This document shows positions 28,873-39,081 of a stretch of 64,000 bases of DNA, piece by piece. This DNA is from Nitrosomonas sp. (GTDB lineage Bacteria > Pseudomonadota > Gammaproteobacteria > Burkholderiales > Nitrosomonadaceae): positions 1 through 64,000 of the forward strand of contig JAMWZR010000004.1 in assembly GCA_024282035.1 (NCBI GenBank), written 5' to 3'. The first letter of the stretch is position 1; the number at the start of each line of letters is the position of its first letter. The position numbers were made by a program, and so were the translations under genes. The notes under the pieces are model-generated. The model was not told where the DNA came from and searched no databases. It worked only from the letters and a program-made list of their open reading frames with translations.

Positions 28873-31800
28873 TCAATTCAGTTGCAGTTGACTGACGGAT
28901 TCCTGTTTGACAAATGCCGACAAATGTTTGAGTAGTTCTTCTTCCCTGTATGGTTTTCCAAGAAAAACATCTACACCCAGGCTCTTGGCAATTTTCTGGT
29001 GCTTTTCTGCTGATCTCGATGAAATGATAATGATGGGAATGGATGCAGTGGCGGTGTTGGCTCGTACTTGTTTGATCAATTCAAAGCCATTCATTTTAGG
29101 CATTTCCAAGTCGACCAGCATTACATCGGGTTTATTTTCCTGGAGTATCTGTAGCGCTTCGGAGCCGTTCTTTGCCATCAGCACCTCACATCCCTCGCGT
29201 TCCAGCAACCGGCAAGTCACTTTGCGTACCGTGAGAGAGTCATCGACGACCATGGCCGTTGGGGTTCTGGGTATTTTTTTATGTGTATTGACAGGTAGAT
29301 CGGTGGTTGTTGTATTGAAATAGTGTTGAAGCTCGCTGCGTTGCAACAGTTTGACCGGGTTTATGATCAGAATGACATCGCCGTTTGCCGTAATCGTGGC
29401 TCCTTCGATGCCGGGAGCATGGGCAAGCTGCGAGCTGGTATTTTTGACCACTGCATCTGTGTCTTCGATGAATTCATCGATCTGGATTGCCAGATGCTGG
29501 GTTCCACTGTGCAGGAATAATACCCGCCCGTGACGGGGAAGCTGCGCATCGGAAGGTTCATCCAACAAATGCGACAAATGGGCTAATGGGTATTTCTTGC
29601 CATTCCATTCCACGTGCCGTTCCTGATTTATTTTCTGTAATGTTGCGTTATCAAATTCATGCTGATGTTCGACAATAAATGCCGGAATTGCGTAGGTTTG
29701 TTTACCAGCCCGAATCATGAAGGTTTGTACGACTGACAGCATGAGTGGCAGGTAAATGGTGAAAGTAGTGCCTTGATTGGGGGTAGAGCTGACGCTGATT
29801 CGTCCGCCCAATATGGAAATCTCATTTCTGACAATATCGAGTCCGATACCGCGTCCTGCAATGCCGGTAATCGAGTCAGTAGTGGACAGTCCAGGTGAGA
29901 AAATCAAGGACATTAACTGATCATCGTCCAAGGCTTCATCGGGCTGGATCAATCCCAACCGGACGGCCTCTTCGTGTATGCGTGATAAATTGAGACCTTG
30001 ACCGTCGTCGCTCAGTGTAACGATGACTTCATTGGCTTCCTGGTGCAATTGCAGCGTGACTTGTCCGCTTTCAGGCTTGCCAGCCTGGCGTCGTTGAGCG
30101 GGCTCTTCGATGCCATGTGCAATGGCATTTCGCAGCAAATGTTCCAACGGAGGATTGATTTTTTCCAGGATATTGCGATCGATTTCAACTTCACTGCCCT
30201 GAATTTCCAGGCTGGCTTTCTTACCCAAATCATCTGCAACTTGCCGGGCAATTCGGTAATAGCGCTCGGCGAAATTGCTAAATGGCAATGTACGGACCTG
30301 TAACAAGGATTGTTGCAATTGCCGGTTGACCACGGACTGTTGCGCTGCGGCTTCTTCTGCGGCGATATGTGAAGCGCGCAGGCTTTTTTGTACAGTGATG
30401 ATGTCATCGACACTCTCTGCCATGAGTCGCGTCAGTTCCTGCAAGCGGGTGAAACGGTCGAATTCCAGTGGATCCAGACTGTGTTCATTATCTTGTCGCT
30501 GAGCCAGACGCGATTGCATCTGTGTTTCAGCCTGTATTTCCACTTCGCGCAACTGATCGTGCAAGCGATGTGTGCTTTCAGACAAATCCTGCAAAGATTG
30601 CTTAAACTGATTAAGCTGGGTTTCGATCTTGACGCGCAAGATACCGGCCTCGCTGGCATCGGTAACAAGCCGGTCAATGAGTTCTGTATTGATGCGCAGT
30701 ATCGTTTTTGCCTGTAGTGAATCAGTTCTCTCGATGGCGACACTATCTGTAGCGGGAGTCTCACCGGCGGCAGGCTCGGGTGTGGATTCCTGAGCGGGTT
30801 GTTTGACCTGTAATTGTTCGATTTGAGCGCCGATGCGATCAAACTCACTTTCCAGTTGATCTAGTGCGGCATCACTGATGTTGTGCTCATGGAAAGCAGT
30901 TGCGATATGGCTTTCCATGGCATGAATCAATTCCCCGAGATGCATTGCGCCGGCCATGCGTGCACTGCCTTTAAGGGTGTGCAGCAACCGCAGCAATGCA
31001 TGGTGAATGTCTTCATCCTGGGGCAGTACCCGCCATGCACGTAGCTTGCTGCCGATCTGTGGAATGATGTCGTGCGTTTCTTCCAGGAAAGCCAGCAATA
31101 ATTCATCATTAAATGAATCTACCGGAGCATCGGGCAATTGGGGCTGTATTGTTTTCTCAACGATCGTTTCAACAACTGGTGGTGTCTCAACAACCGCAGC
31201 TACTAGTGTTGCTTTAGTTGCCAAAGTTGAGGCAATGGGAGCAGATATTTCAACATCTTCACGACCATGCAGAAGGTTGTCTGCACTACGTACCAGATCA
31301 TCAGCGATCACTTCGGCATGTCCATGATCGCGCAGACTCTGACACCATCCACCATACGCTTTGCATGCACGATCAATCAATGCGATGAATTTCTCAGTGA
31401 CAGGTTTTTTTCCGGCAATCCATTGTGTCAGAACCTGTTCCAGCTTCCAGGCCACTTCACTCATCGCATTGAGTTGCACCATGCGTCCGCTACCCTTGAG
31501 TGTATGGAATGCGCGACGCAGGTTGGTTAGTGCTTCGCTGCTGGCGGATTGCTGATAACTTTGGAGATCGGTAACGATTCCGGCTAGAACTGTTTCTGCT
31601 TCATCAAGGAATATACCGAGCAGCTCCGGATCGGAAGTGGTATCAACAGGCGCCAAAGGCGCTTCCTTGACTGGCTGCGGTGGTCGAATCGCGACAGGAG
31701 GAGAAACGGTAGTGGAGACGGCATTGAATAATCGGATGGCTTCATCGATGATTTGATGACTGTCGGGGCGCCCGCTTTTGTATGCTTCAGTAAAGAAGCC

Positions 31801-33417
31801 CAGGCTGCTGAGACCATCAACCAGCAATATTTGTTCGGCTTCGAGAATGTTGTGCTCAGGTTGCAGGAGTTTTTCTACCAGATGATGACAATGAGTCAGT
31901 AGCGTATTGGCTTGTTGCAGATCAAGCATGATCAATGCGCCGGAAACTTGCTGGAACAAATCGGCAAGGCCAGACAATTCAGCACGCTGGGCTGGTTCAA
32001 AAAAGAATTTGTCCAGTATGTTCTCGATCTGTGCGAGATTGACCAGAATTTCCTGTGTAACTTGACCCAGTAGTTCGTTTTCCTGCGTCTTGCTTTCGAG
32101 TGGCGCCATGGCAGGGACACTGGGAAGCTCCGTATCCTCTTGACGCGTTGTGGTGATGTGATGCAGGCGCTCGGCCAGCGCCGAAATTTGCTGGGGTAGA
32201 TCTGGGGAGAGCTTGTTGAAGTCGTCCAGAATGCTTTCCACCATCAACAGGGCAGTGGCCATTTCCATAGCCAGTTCTTCATTAAGATCCTGGGGATGGG
32301 CTTGCAGATTGGCAATACTGTCGCCAATGACCCGAACGATCTGTGTCAGGGGTGCACATTCGGTTTGCAGTGCCTGATGCCCGAGCCATTCGACGTACTC
32401 AAACAGCGAATCCAGACTCTCTTGCTGTCCAGCACAGAACTCTCGCCACATGTCATTGGCTTGCATCAGTGTGTTGCGTAATTTTTGCAGGACGGGCTGT
32501 AGCGTATCGACTTGCTCGAATGTCGGTGAATCATCGACAACTTGACCCGGCCAGGTATAGCTGTCGCGGATTTCGGTCAGACGGGGGCTGGTCGATTCGC
32601 TGTTGGAGATGTGATACAGCAATTCACGCATCAACAATGTTGCCGTGTTTTCGGTGGTACCTGCTGCAAGATGACGGACTGCCTGTTCGATCTTGCCGCA
32701 CAGGCGACGAACCGATACGTCAATGGAAGTGTCCTGCTGTTGTAGTAAATCTTCCAGAAAACCGGCTGTCACCCACCAGAATGCACGCTGTTCGGTAGTT
32801 CCCGGAAATTCTTCCAGTTTGCCGATGGCATTGGCCATTTGCTGCAGACTGTTTTGCTGGGTTGGGTCGCGCAACCATTTCAGCAATCCAACCTGGAATT
32901 CCATGCCAACCTGTTTGGCGATTAATCTTTGTGCGGTGGCATTGATATGTGCAACCTCAGGCTTGAGAACGGGAGTGGCAATCAGGCGGGGGAAAAATAA
33001 ATCGCTTTCCGGGGCATTTTCATACCCATAGACCTGCATGAGTGCGCGATAAGCTGGGAAAAGGCGGAGTGGGTTTTCTTCCTTGCCATCGATGAGCTCG
33101 TTAAGGTAGAAGAGTAAAGCCTTGTTGGATTGCTTCAACGCGTCGCAGATTTGCGCGCTGGGACTGATCTTTTTGATCAGCAGCGCATCCACCACTTGCT
33201 CCATTTTTTCACTGACGATGGCGATACTGCTCAACCCAAGCATCTCGAACAAGCCATCCATTTGATGGATGTAGTTCTTGCAATCCTTGAGGGGGTTGAT
33301 TTTGTCCGGATGACTGGCAATAGCGTCGATATTCTGTTCGATCAACGAAAAGACCTGATAAATCCCTTCCTTGATTCCGATAATCGAAGAAATATTCAGT
33401 TTGGATTGAGCGCTCAT
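28873..33417 (-). CDS. ChpA/PilL-type hybrid chemosensory histidine kinase
   Basis: This 1514-residue CheA-like protein is of the type that governs type IV pilus twitching. An N-terminal Hpt-like segment has His51 (YIHQMDGLFEMLGL), and a further Hpt-like helix near residue 490 has Gln where His is expected. Two canonical Hpt domains follow: His638 (FHTLKGSGRM) and His813 (LHTLKGSARM). A long coiled-coil dimer region leads to the HATPase with LEHLLRNAIAHGIE (about 1091) and GIAGRGIGLDIVRNE (about 1185). A CheW-like domain (about 1222-1365) and a C-terminal receiver with VVDDS and phospho-acceptor Asp1436 (VMLVDLEMP) complete it. It is 41 bases downstream of pilJ. Neighbouring pilG/pilH/pilI genes are absent. 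Confidence 0.92.
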   Translation of the reverse strand: MSAQSKLNISSIIGIKEGIYQVFSLIEQNIDAIASHPDKINPLKDCKNYIHQMDGLFEMLGLSSIAIVSEKMEQVVDALLIKKISPSAQICDALKQSNKALLFYLNELIDGKEENPLRLFPAYRALMQVYGYENAPESDLFFPRLIATPVLKPEVAHINATAQRLIAKQVGMEFQVGLLKWLRDPTQQNSLQQMANAIGKLEEFPGTTEQRAFWWVTAGFLEDLLQQQDTSIDVSVRRLCGKIEQAVRHLAAGTTENTATLLMRELLYHISNSESTSPRLTEIRDSYTWPGQVVDDSPTFEQVDTLQPVLQKLRNTLMQANDMWREFCAGQQESLDSLFEYVEWLGHQALQTECAPLTQIVRVIGDSIANLQAHPQDLNEELAMEMATALLMVESILDDFNKLSPDLPQQISALAERLHHITTTRQEDTELPSVPAMAPLESKTQENELLGQVTQEILVNLAQIENILDKFFFEPAQRAELSGLADLFQQVSGALIMLDLQQANTLLTHCHHLVEKLLQPEHNILEAEQILLVDGLSSLGFFTEAYKSGRPDSHQIIDEAIRLFNAVSTTVSPPVAIRPPQPVKEAPLAPVDTTSDPELLGIFLDEAETVLAGIVTDLQSYQQSASSEALTNLRRAFHTLKGSGRMVQLNAMSEVAWKLEQVLTQWIAGKKPVTEKFIALIDRACKAYGGWCQSLRDHGHAEVIADDLVRSADNLLHGREDVEISAPIASTLATKATLVAAVVETPPVVETIVEKTIQPQLPDAPVDSFNDELLLAFLEETHDIIPQIGSKLRAWRVLPQDEDIHHALLRLLHTLKGSARMAGAMHLGELIHAMESHIATAFHEHNISDAALDQLESEFDRIGAQIEQLQVKQPAQESTPEPAAGETPATDSVAIERTDSLQAKTILRINTELIDRLVTDASEAGILRVKIETQLNQFKQSLQDLSESTHRLHDQLREVEIQAETQMQSRLAQRQDNEHSLDPLEFDRFTRLQELTRLMAESVDDIITVQKSLRASHIAAEEAAAQQSVVNRQLQQSLLQVRTLPFSNFAERYYRIARQVADDLGKKASLEIQGSEVEIDRNILEKINPPLEHLLRNAIAHGIEEPAQRRQAGKPESGQVTLQLHQEANEVIVTLSDDGQGLNLSRIHEEAVRLGLIQPDEALDDDQLMSLIFSPGLSTTDSITGIAGRGIGLDIVRNEISILGGRISVSSTPNQGTTFTIYLPLMLSVVQTFMIRAGKQTYAIPAFIVEHQHEFDNATLQKINQERHVEWNGKKYPLAHLSHLLDEPSDAQLPRHGRVLFLHSGTQHLAIQIDEFIEDTDAVVKNTSSQLAHAPGIEGATITANGDVILIINPVKLLQRSELQHYFNTTTTDLPVNTHKKIPRTPTAMVVDDSLTVRKVTCRLLEREGCEVLMAKNGSEALQILQENKPDVMLVDLEMPKMNGFELIKQVRANTATASIPIIIISSRSAEKHQKIAKSLGVDVFLGKPYREEELLKHLSAFVKQESVSQLQLN

Positions 33418-33458
33418 CCCGAAATACTATCAATCAATACGAGTAATTGAAAATAGAA

Positions 33459-35582
33459 TCAAACTTTAAAATTCGCGACGGAGGCCTTGAGCTCGGTCGC
33501 AAAACCTGTAATTTGCTTGACTGATGTAGTAGCCAAACGGGTACCCACGGTGTGCTGACGGGTAATGTGCAGGATTTCTTCCATATTTGCAACCACTTTG
33601 TTCGCTGAACTTGTTTGCGTACTGGTTGCTTCAAATATACTGGTGACCAGTGTCGCCAGTTGTTTCGATACCTGTTCGATTTCTTCCAGCGCGCGTCCGG
33701 CAGAGTCGGAACGTTGGGTACCTTGCGTGACACCCATCGTACTTCTCTCCATGGCAGCAATGGCATCTTGAGTATCGTGTTGTATGGTGAGAATCAGTTC
33801 GCTGATTTGTTTGCTGGCCTCGGTTGATCGTTCTGCCAGTCGCTGTACTTCCTGTGCAATGACCGTGAAGCCACGTCCGGCTTCTCCGGCGGCAGTGGCT
33901 TGCAAGGCTGCGTTGAGAGCCAATACGTTGGTTTGTTCGGTGATGTCGGTCATCAGGGTAACAATTTCGCCAATTTCTTGCGAGCTTTCACCCAGGCGTT
34001 TGATCCGTTTCGAAGTGTCCTGGATATGTGTACGAATATCATTCATTCCCGTGATGGTTTCGCGTACAGCCGATGCCCCCTTTTCCGCAGCCGCCAGGGA
34101 TTGCTTGGCAACGCGTGCCGATTCCGTTGCCATGTCGGAGACTTCGGTAATGGAATCGCTCATGCCCAGAACCGCGATGGTGCTTTCTTCGATTTTTTCC
34201 GATTGCAATTGCTCGGCGGACAATAGTTCGACCGCAACCTGCTGGGCTTGCTGTGAGGCTTGTACGACGAGGGTGCTGGCTTGGTTAACTTGTTCCACGA
34301 GAGTGTGAAGTTCTTCGATGGTGCAGTTGATTGCATCCGCGACGGAACCGGTCATGTGATGAGTGATGTCGGTGCGGACCGTCAGATCGCCATCGGCAAT
34401 TTTCTTCATATCCAGTAGCAGAGTCTGCATGGCTTTCTGGGTTTGAATGATTTCGTTATGACTGAGCAAATCCTGTTTATGGTTCAGTATTTCCTGCTTC
34501 AACGATTTTTGACGCTGGGATCGAATGAAGAAAGGCAGTGTGATCGCCAGACCGGCAATCAGACCATAGAACAGAATGTTCAGCGTAAAAGCGACCCAAG
34601 CTGTCTGTTCGCGCAATTCATGCTGCAATTGCTCAGTCAGATTCAACATCGATTCGTGAGTATTGGCTATGTCCATGCTGGTGGATTGAATGGTAATGGC
34701 ATGGGTGATTTCCTTGCCGATCACATTCAGATTATCAGCAAGTTTCTGTAATAGGGAATAGCTGTGAGAGAGCAGGTCCTGAATTTTGTCATCCTTATCG
34801 GAAGCCGCTGCCAGACCATTTCGGCCTTGACTCAAGGTTTGCAGGATGATCGAGATTTGTGCGCGATCCTGCGCTAGTTGTGCCGAAATTTCCGTGGCGG
34901 TCCACTCTCCGGACAGCATCAGTTGTATGTTTTTGACGGCATCGCGCACATGGACTCTGATCGATTCGAGCGTTTTGATTTCGGCTGAAAGGTGACCCAC
35001 TTCGGTCATACGTGCGGCCAGCTCGTCAATACGGCGACCAAATTGATTGTAGTGACGGGAAACGGCCTTCATGCTGCTGCCAAAGCGTACCAGTGAATCT
35101 TTCTCAGTAAAAAAGGATTGTGCCGTCTTGTCCGCAAGCTGCCAATCATCCAGATAGTCTTCCAAGGCAGGTAAATCAGCCGAAACTGGAGAAACGGTTT
35201 CATCGTGATAAAAGCCACCCTGGGTTATGAGCATGATTAAATGGCTTAGTTGATTGTGATGTTCCTGCAGCTCCGAGAAAACCGAAGTTTGTCCTGTAGC
35301 TGCCTGCTGCGCTGCCTTGGCGATTCGTACATGTTGCATTGACACTTGCGATACGACTTCAGATTGGATCGCAGTGTTTTGGTTAATGTGATTGCTTGCA
35401 ATCAGTGTCAAGACTAGCAACGTAGATAAGACTGCCAGCGTGATACCAGGCGAAAAAAAATTCTTCAAAAATGCAAAAGTATTTGAAGCATCTTGCCGTA
35501 CTGGGATCGTGAGAACTGGCAAATTGGTCGTTGTGGTGGTGGCGCCTGTAGTCAACCCGAGATTAGAAAAATGCTCTTCCAT
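33459..35582 (-). CDS. pilJ: PilJ-type methyl-accepting chemotaxis protein
   Basis: About 707 residues. The ATG at 35582 has AGGAG six bases upstream; the frame extends to a TTG at 35600. The protein has a cytoplasmic N-terminus with a Thr run, a membrane segment (about 43-62), a periplasmic helical sensor of about 260 residues, a second membrane segment (WVAFTLNILFYGLIAGLAITL) and a HAMP-like linker. The signalling domain has the conserved hairpin ITEQTNVLALNAALQATAAGEAGRGFTVIAQEVQRLAERS. The length of the sensor and pairing with a ChpA/PilL-type kinase point to the pilus chemosensory receptor PilJ. The ligand is not known. Confidence 0.9.
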   Translation of the reverse strand: MEEHFSNLGLTTGATTTTTNLPVLTIPVRQDASNTFAFLKNFFSPGITLAVLSTLLVLTLIASNHINQNTAIQSEVVSQVSMQHVRIAKAAQQAATGQTSVFSELQEHHNQLSHLIMLITQGGFYHDETVSPVSADLPALEDYLDDWQLADKTAQSFFTEKDSLVRFGSSMKAVSRHYNQFGRRIDELAARMTEVGHLSAEIKTLESIRVHVRDAVKNIQLMLSGEWTATEISAQLAQDRAQISIILQTLSQGRNGLAAASDKDDKIQDLLSHSYSLLQKLADNLNVIGKEITHAITIQSTSMDIANTHESMLNLTEQLQHELREQTAWVAFTLNILFYGLIAGLAITLPFFIRSQRQKSLKQEILNHKQDLLSHNEIIQTQKAMQTLLLDMKKIADGDLTVRTDITHHMTGSVADAINCTIEELHTLVEQVNQASTLVVQASQQAQQVAVELLSAEQLQSEKIEESTIAVLGMSDSITEVSDMATESARVAKQSLAAAEKGASAVRETITGMNDIRTHIQDTSKRIKRLGESSQEIGEIVTLMTDITEQTNVLALNAALQATAAGEAGRGFTVIAQEVQRLAERSTEASKQISELILTIQHDTQDAIAAMERSTMGVTQGTQRSDSAGRALEEIEQVSKQLATLVTSIFEATSTQTSSANKVVANMEEILHITRQHTVGTRLATTSVKQITGFATELKASVANFKV

Positions 35583-35896
35583 GAGTTTCTCCTGATTCAA
35601 TTGTGCTGTTATAAATCAGCCAAATCCTTCTTTGGGACAATGGCTTGATGTCCGATGGTGGATAGCATAAGACAAAAGCCCGAAATCAAAGATGCAATAA
35701 GACCTGGAAAAGGGGGTCTTTTGATACTGGATTTCCGGATGAACTTGTTCTGGAACGGGAAATTCTTGACGCAGGGTGTGTAGGAATTGTTCTTCCTGCG
35801 TGTAGGCAAGCGGCGGGTTATTCCTGAGATTCTCGTGGCTGGCGTGCAGTTATTTAAGCTGTACGTTGATCAAATAGCCGGGTTGCGTGATGTAAA
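35583..35896. other. Intergenic stretch between pilJ and ilvA
   Basis: About 310 bases without a supported gene. One minus-strand frame stays open for roughly 76 codons (about 35622-35849) but has no usable start codon near its beginning and no recognisable motif. It could be chance or the remnant of an upstream pil gene. The pilJ ribosome-binding site lies at its left end. Confidence 0.45.
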
Positions 35897-37408
35897 TCAA
35901 GCGAGGAATAATCGATAGACGGGATTTTCAGTTTCATCCCAGTAGCGATATCCCAATTGATCGAGAAATGCTTTGAAATTTGACTTCTCTTCTGCAGCCA
36001 CTTGGATGCCGATCAGAACCCGCCCGTAATCCGCGCCATGATTGCGGTAATGAAACAAGCTGATGTTCCAGTTGTGGCTCATGTTATTCAGGAAATTCAT
36101 CAGTGCACCAGGGCGATCTGGAAATTCAAAGCGGTAGACGATTTCATTCTTGACTTCGCGAGCCCTTCCGCCAACGAGATGACGCACATGCAGTTTTGCC
36201 ATCTCGTTGTTGCTCAAATCCTCGGTGGCCAGGCCGCTGTGACGCAATTCTTCGATCAGTGCCTGCGTTTCCTGTTGATTGCGCACGGATATGCCGACAA
36301 AAACATGCGCCACTTTCGGGTCGGCGTAACGGTAGTTGAATTCGGTGATGCTGCGGGTGCCGAGCAGATTGCAGAATTTCTTGAAACTGCCGGGCTGCTC
36401 CGGGATGGTGACTGACATGACCGCTTCGCGTTGTTCACCGATTTCGGCGCGTTCGGAGATGTGGCGCAGGCGGTCAAAATTCATGTTGGCGCCGGACGCG
36501 ATGGCGACGAGTGTCTGATGTTGAATGTTTTCGCGTGCAACGTAAGCCTTGATGCCGGCAATCGACAGCGCACCGGAAGGCTCCAGGATGGTGCGGGTAT
36601 CCTCGAATACGTCCTTGATGGCGGCACAAATGGCATCGGTATCAACCAACATGACTTCATCGACCAGCTCGCGGCACAAGCGGAAAGTTTCTTTGCCGAC
36701 ATGCCGCACCGCCACGCCATCGGCGAACAGACCCACTTGTGGCAGTTTGATGCGGCGACCCATTTGCAGCGAGCGATACATGGCATCCGAGTCGACTGGC
36801 TCAACGCCAATGATCTTGATCTTGGGATACAGTCGTTTGACGTAGGCTGCCACACCTGCGATTAAGCCACCGCCACCGATGGGAACAAAAATCGCGTGGA
36901 TGGTGCCAGTGTGCTGACGCAGGATTTCCATGCCGATAGTGCCTTGGCCGGCGATGACGTCAGGGTCGTCGTAGGGATGCACGAATGTGGCTTCTTCTTC
37001 CTTGGCGAGTGCGATGGCATGCTCATAGGCGTCATTGTACGAGTCGCCATGCAGGGTGACCGTGGCGCCATGTCCCATCACTGCATTGACCTTGATCTGG
37101 GGGGTCGTGACCGGCATGACGATGGTTGCGGAACAATCCAGTTTCCTGGCAGCCAGCGCCACACCTTGCGCATGGTTGCCGGCCGAAGCTGCGATGATAC
37201 CTCGGTTGCGAATGGCCGGAGACAGTTTGATCATCTTGTTGTAGGCGCCACGCAGTTTGAAGGAGAACACTTGCTGTAAGTCCTCTCGTTTCAGCAAAAC
37301 CTGGTTATGTATGCGTTCCGACAGATTGGCAACGCGTTCCAGCGGGCTTTCGATTGCTACATCATAGACCTGTGCGGTCAGAATTCTTTCAAGATAATCG
37401 CTTTTCAT
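35897..37408 (-). CDS. ilvA: Threonine ammonia-lyase, biosynthetic
   Basis: IlvA deaminates threonine to 2-oxobutanoate, the committed step to isoleucine. From ATG 37408 it is 503 residues, close to the E. coli protein (514); the open frame runs upstream to 37630, into the coding region of sbcB, and is not used. The PLP Lys is in FSFKLRGAYNKM (Lys51). GGGGLIAGV binds the cofactor phosphate, and SGANMNFDRLRHISER ends the catalytic domain. Two ACT-like regulatory domains (about residues 330-500) carry the usual opening PEQPGSFKKFCNLLG and FPDRPGALMNFLNNM, so feedback control by isoleucine/valine is likely. Confidence 0.95.
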   Translation of the reverse strand: MKSDYLERILTAQVYDVAIESPLERVANLSERIHNQVLLKREDLQQVFSFKLRGAYNKMIKLSPAIRNRGIIAASAGNHAQGVALAARKLDCSATIVMPVTTPQIKVNAVMGHGATVTLHGDSYNDAYEHAIALAKEEEATFVHPYDDPDVIAGQGTIGMEILRQHTGTIHAIFVPIGGGGLIAGVAAYVKRLYPKIKIIGVEPVDSDAMYRSLQMGRRIKLPQVGLFADGVAVRHVGKETFRLCRELVDEVMLVDTDAICAAIKDVFEDTRTILEPSGALSIAGIKAYVARENIQHQTLVAIASGANMNFDRLRHISERAEIGEQREAVMSVTIPEQPGSFKKFCNLLGTRSITEFNYRYADPKVAHVFVGISVRNQQETQALIEELRHSGLATEDLSNNEMAKLHVRHLVGGRAREVKNEIVYRFEFPDRPGALMNFLNNMSHNWNISLFHYRNHGADYGRVLIGIQVAAEEKSNFKAFLDQLGYRYWDETENPVYRLFLA

Positions 37409-37535
37409 CGTGTGCGACCAGATCCCTCCAGCCGTCATTAAATCCAGAACAGGGAAGGGAATTTTATCATGATCGAGTCGATACAGGATGTGCGTTATGG
37501 TTGTTGCCTCAGGGGAGACTGGCAATACAGGGGAG

Positions 37536-38966
37536 TCAGGTTGGCAGGATGCTTTTTCCCCAGGCTTCCAGGGCATCCAGAATTTCGCCAGCCTTAGGGC
37601 GGACGGGAGCAGATTCCCGCAATCTTGCAATTTCTGAGGTGAATCGGTGCACGGTCATGTGCGTTTCTTCCAATTGTGTTAGTCGCGTTACGCAGTGTTG
37701 CTGCCAGCGTTCTAGTTCGTCGGTTGTCAATGTTTCCGGCCAGTTGCGAGCACGGTAGCGAAACAGCAGTTCGGGTAATCGCGAATCGTGAAAATCAAAG
37801 CGCGAGGTTGCCAGATCCTGCGGTGCGGCTCGACGCACTTGGGCCGAGTAATATTGATCGGTCTGATCGAAAAAACCATCGTACAGCGCACTATCGACAT
37901 CGCCGGTTGGTTCGAATGTCTGGCTGGAATAAGCAATGGCCACCCGTTCAAAAAAGTTGGGATGAGCGAGTAATGTTTGCCAGTTGCGATGGCAGGAGTG
38001 CAGATCCATTCCGATGCGTTCCGCTGTTTCATCGTCCAGTGCGTTTTTGGGCGCCAATGCCGGGCATTTGTTGGTTTTGATGGCTTTTACCGGTAATCGC
38101 TTTGCACCTTCAGGCAAGGCATCCTGGCGTGTGAACAGTAATTGATGCAGATCTGCGCTGTCCAGTGATAGAAATGCTTCCGGATCGTGGCGCAAGTCAT
38201 ACACCAGAATACTGTTGCTGTTACCCGGTTCGGCGATGAGCGGCATGACTAGCGAAGTGCAGCCATTCTGTGCTGGATACATGCGAGTGGTATGCACTAC
38301 TGGATGATGGCTGGACAGATTGAGCTGACTGGCGGCTCTGCGCTTGTCGCGCAGCTGGAACAACCAGTCGTAAAGGCGAGGTTGTTGCGTTCGCAGCAAA
38401 CGTGCCAAAGCGATGGTGGCGCGGACATCGGACAGGGCATCGTGTGCGGAGTCATGAACCAGTCCATTCGCAGTTGTCAGATCTTCCAGGCGGAAACTGG
38501 GTTGCCCGTCAGCGTGCTGTGGCCAGGTGATGCCATCCGGACGCAGTGCATAAGCCATCCGTGTCAGATCAATGATGTCCCAGCGTGAATTGCCATGCTG
38601 CCACTCGCGTGCATAAGGTTCATAGAAGTTGCGGTACAGCGTGAAACGTGTGACTTCGTCGTCGAAACGCAATGAGTTGTAGCCGGCGCCGCAGGTTCCG
38701 GGGTGTGACAATTCAGCATGGATGCGTTTGATGAACTTGAATTCCGGTATGCCCTGCTGATCTGCAAGCTGCGGTGTGATGCCGGTAAGCAGGCAGGCTT
38801 CGGGATGCGGCAGATAGTCGCGAGCAGGTTTGCAATATAAAACCAGCGGATCACCGATTTCCTGCAGTGCCTCGTTGGTCCGGATGCCGGCAAACTGTGC
38901 GGGACGATCGCGTTTGGGATCGGCACCAAATGTTTCATAATCGTGCCAGTAAAATGTCATCGGCAT
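37536..38966 (-). CDS. sbcB: Exodeoxyribonuclease I
   Basis: Exonuclease I degrades single-stranded DNA 3' to 5' in repair and recombination. From ATG 38966 the protein is about 476 residues, near the family length. It begins MPMTFYWHDYETFGADPKRDRPAQFAGIRT, with the DEDDh exonuclease Asp/Glu in HDYETFG, a second motif in LRFDDEVTRF and the third in HDALSDVRATIALARLL. The C-terminal part matches the SH3-like and helical extension of this family. An ATG six bases later (38960) is equally possible. Neither has a strong ribosome-binding site. Confidence 0.94.
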   Translation of the reverse strand: MPMTFYWHDYETFGADPKRDRPAQFAGIRTNEALQEIGDPLVLYCKPARDYLPHPEACLLTGITPQLADQQGIPEFKFIKRIHAELSHPGTCGAGYNSLRFDDEVTRFTLYRNFYEPYAREWQHGNSRWDIIDLTRMAYALRPDGITWPQHADGQPSFRLEDLTTANGLVHDSAHDALSDVRATIALARLLRTQQPRLYDWLFQLRDKRRAASQLNLSSHHPVVHTTRMYPAQNGCTSLVMPLIAEPGNSNSILVYDLRHDPEAFLSLDSADLHQLLFTRQDALPEGAKRLPVKAIKTNKCPALAPKNALDDETAERIGMDLHSCHRNWQTLLAHPNFFERVAIAYSSQTFEPTGDVDSALYDGFFDQTDQYYSAQVRRAAPQDLATSRFDFHDSRLPELLFRYRARNWPETLTTDELERWQQHCVTRLTQLEETHMTVHRFTSEIARLRESAPVRPKAGEILDALEAWGKSILPT

Positions 38967-39081
38967 GGTTGGGATGATTGGAAGTTCATGGTTACACAAA
39001 ACTCGCTTTGCAAGTGTCTTGGGCTGCAATTATAGTGCTATCTTACGCAAAAAATTTTGAACACATACAAGGAAAAGCAAG

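Noticed and set aside
35622-35849. Minus-strand frame open for about 76 codons between ilvA and pilJ, possibly a pil gene remnant
   Set aside because: It lacks a start codon near its beginning and has no recognisable domain; length is compatible with chance.
37409-37630. Upstream extension of the ilvA reading frame into the 3' end of sbcB
   Set aside because: The extension has no family match and would overlap sbcB; the ATG at 37408 gives the normal IlvA length.
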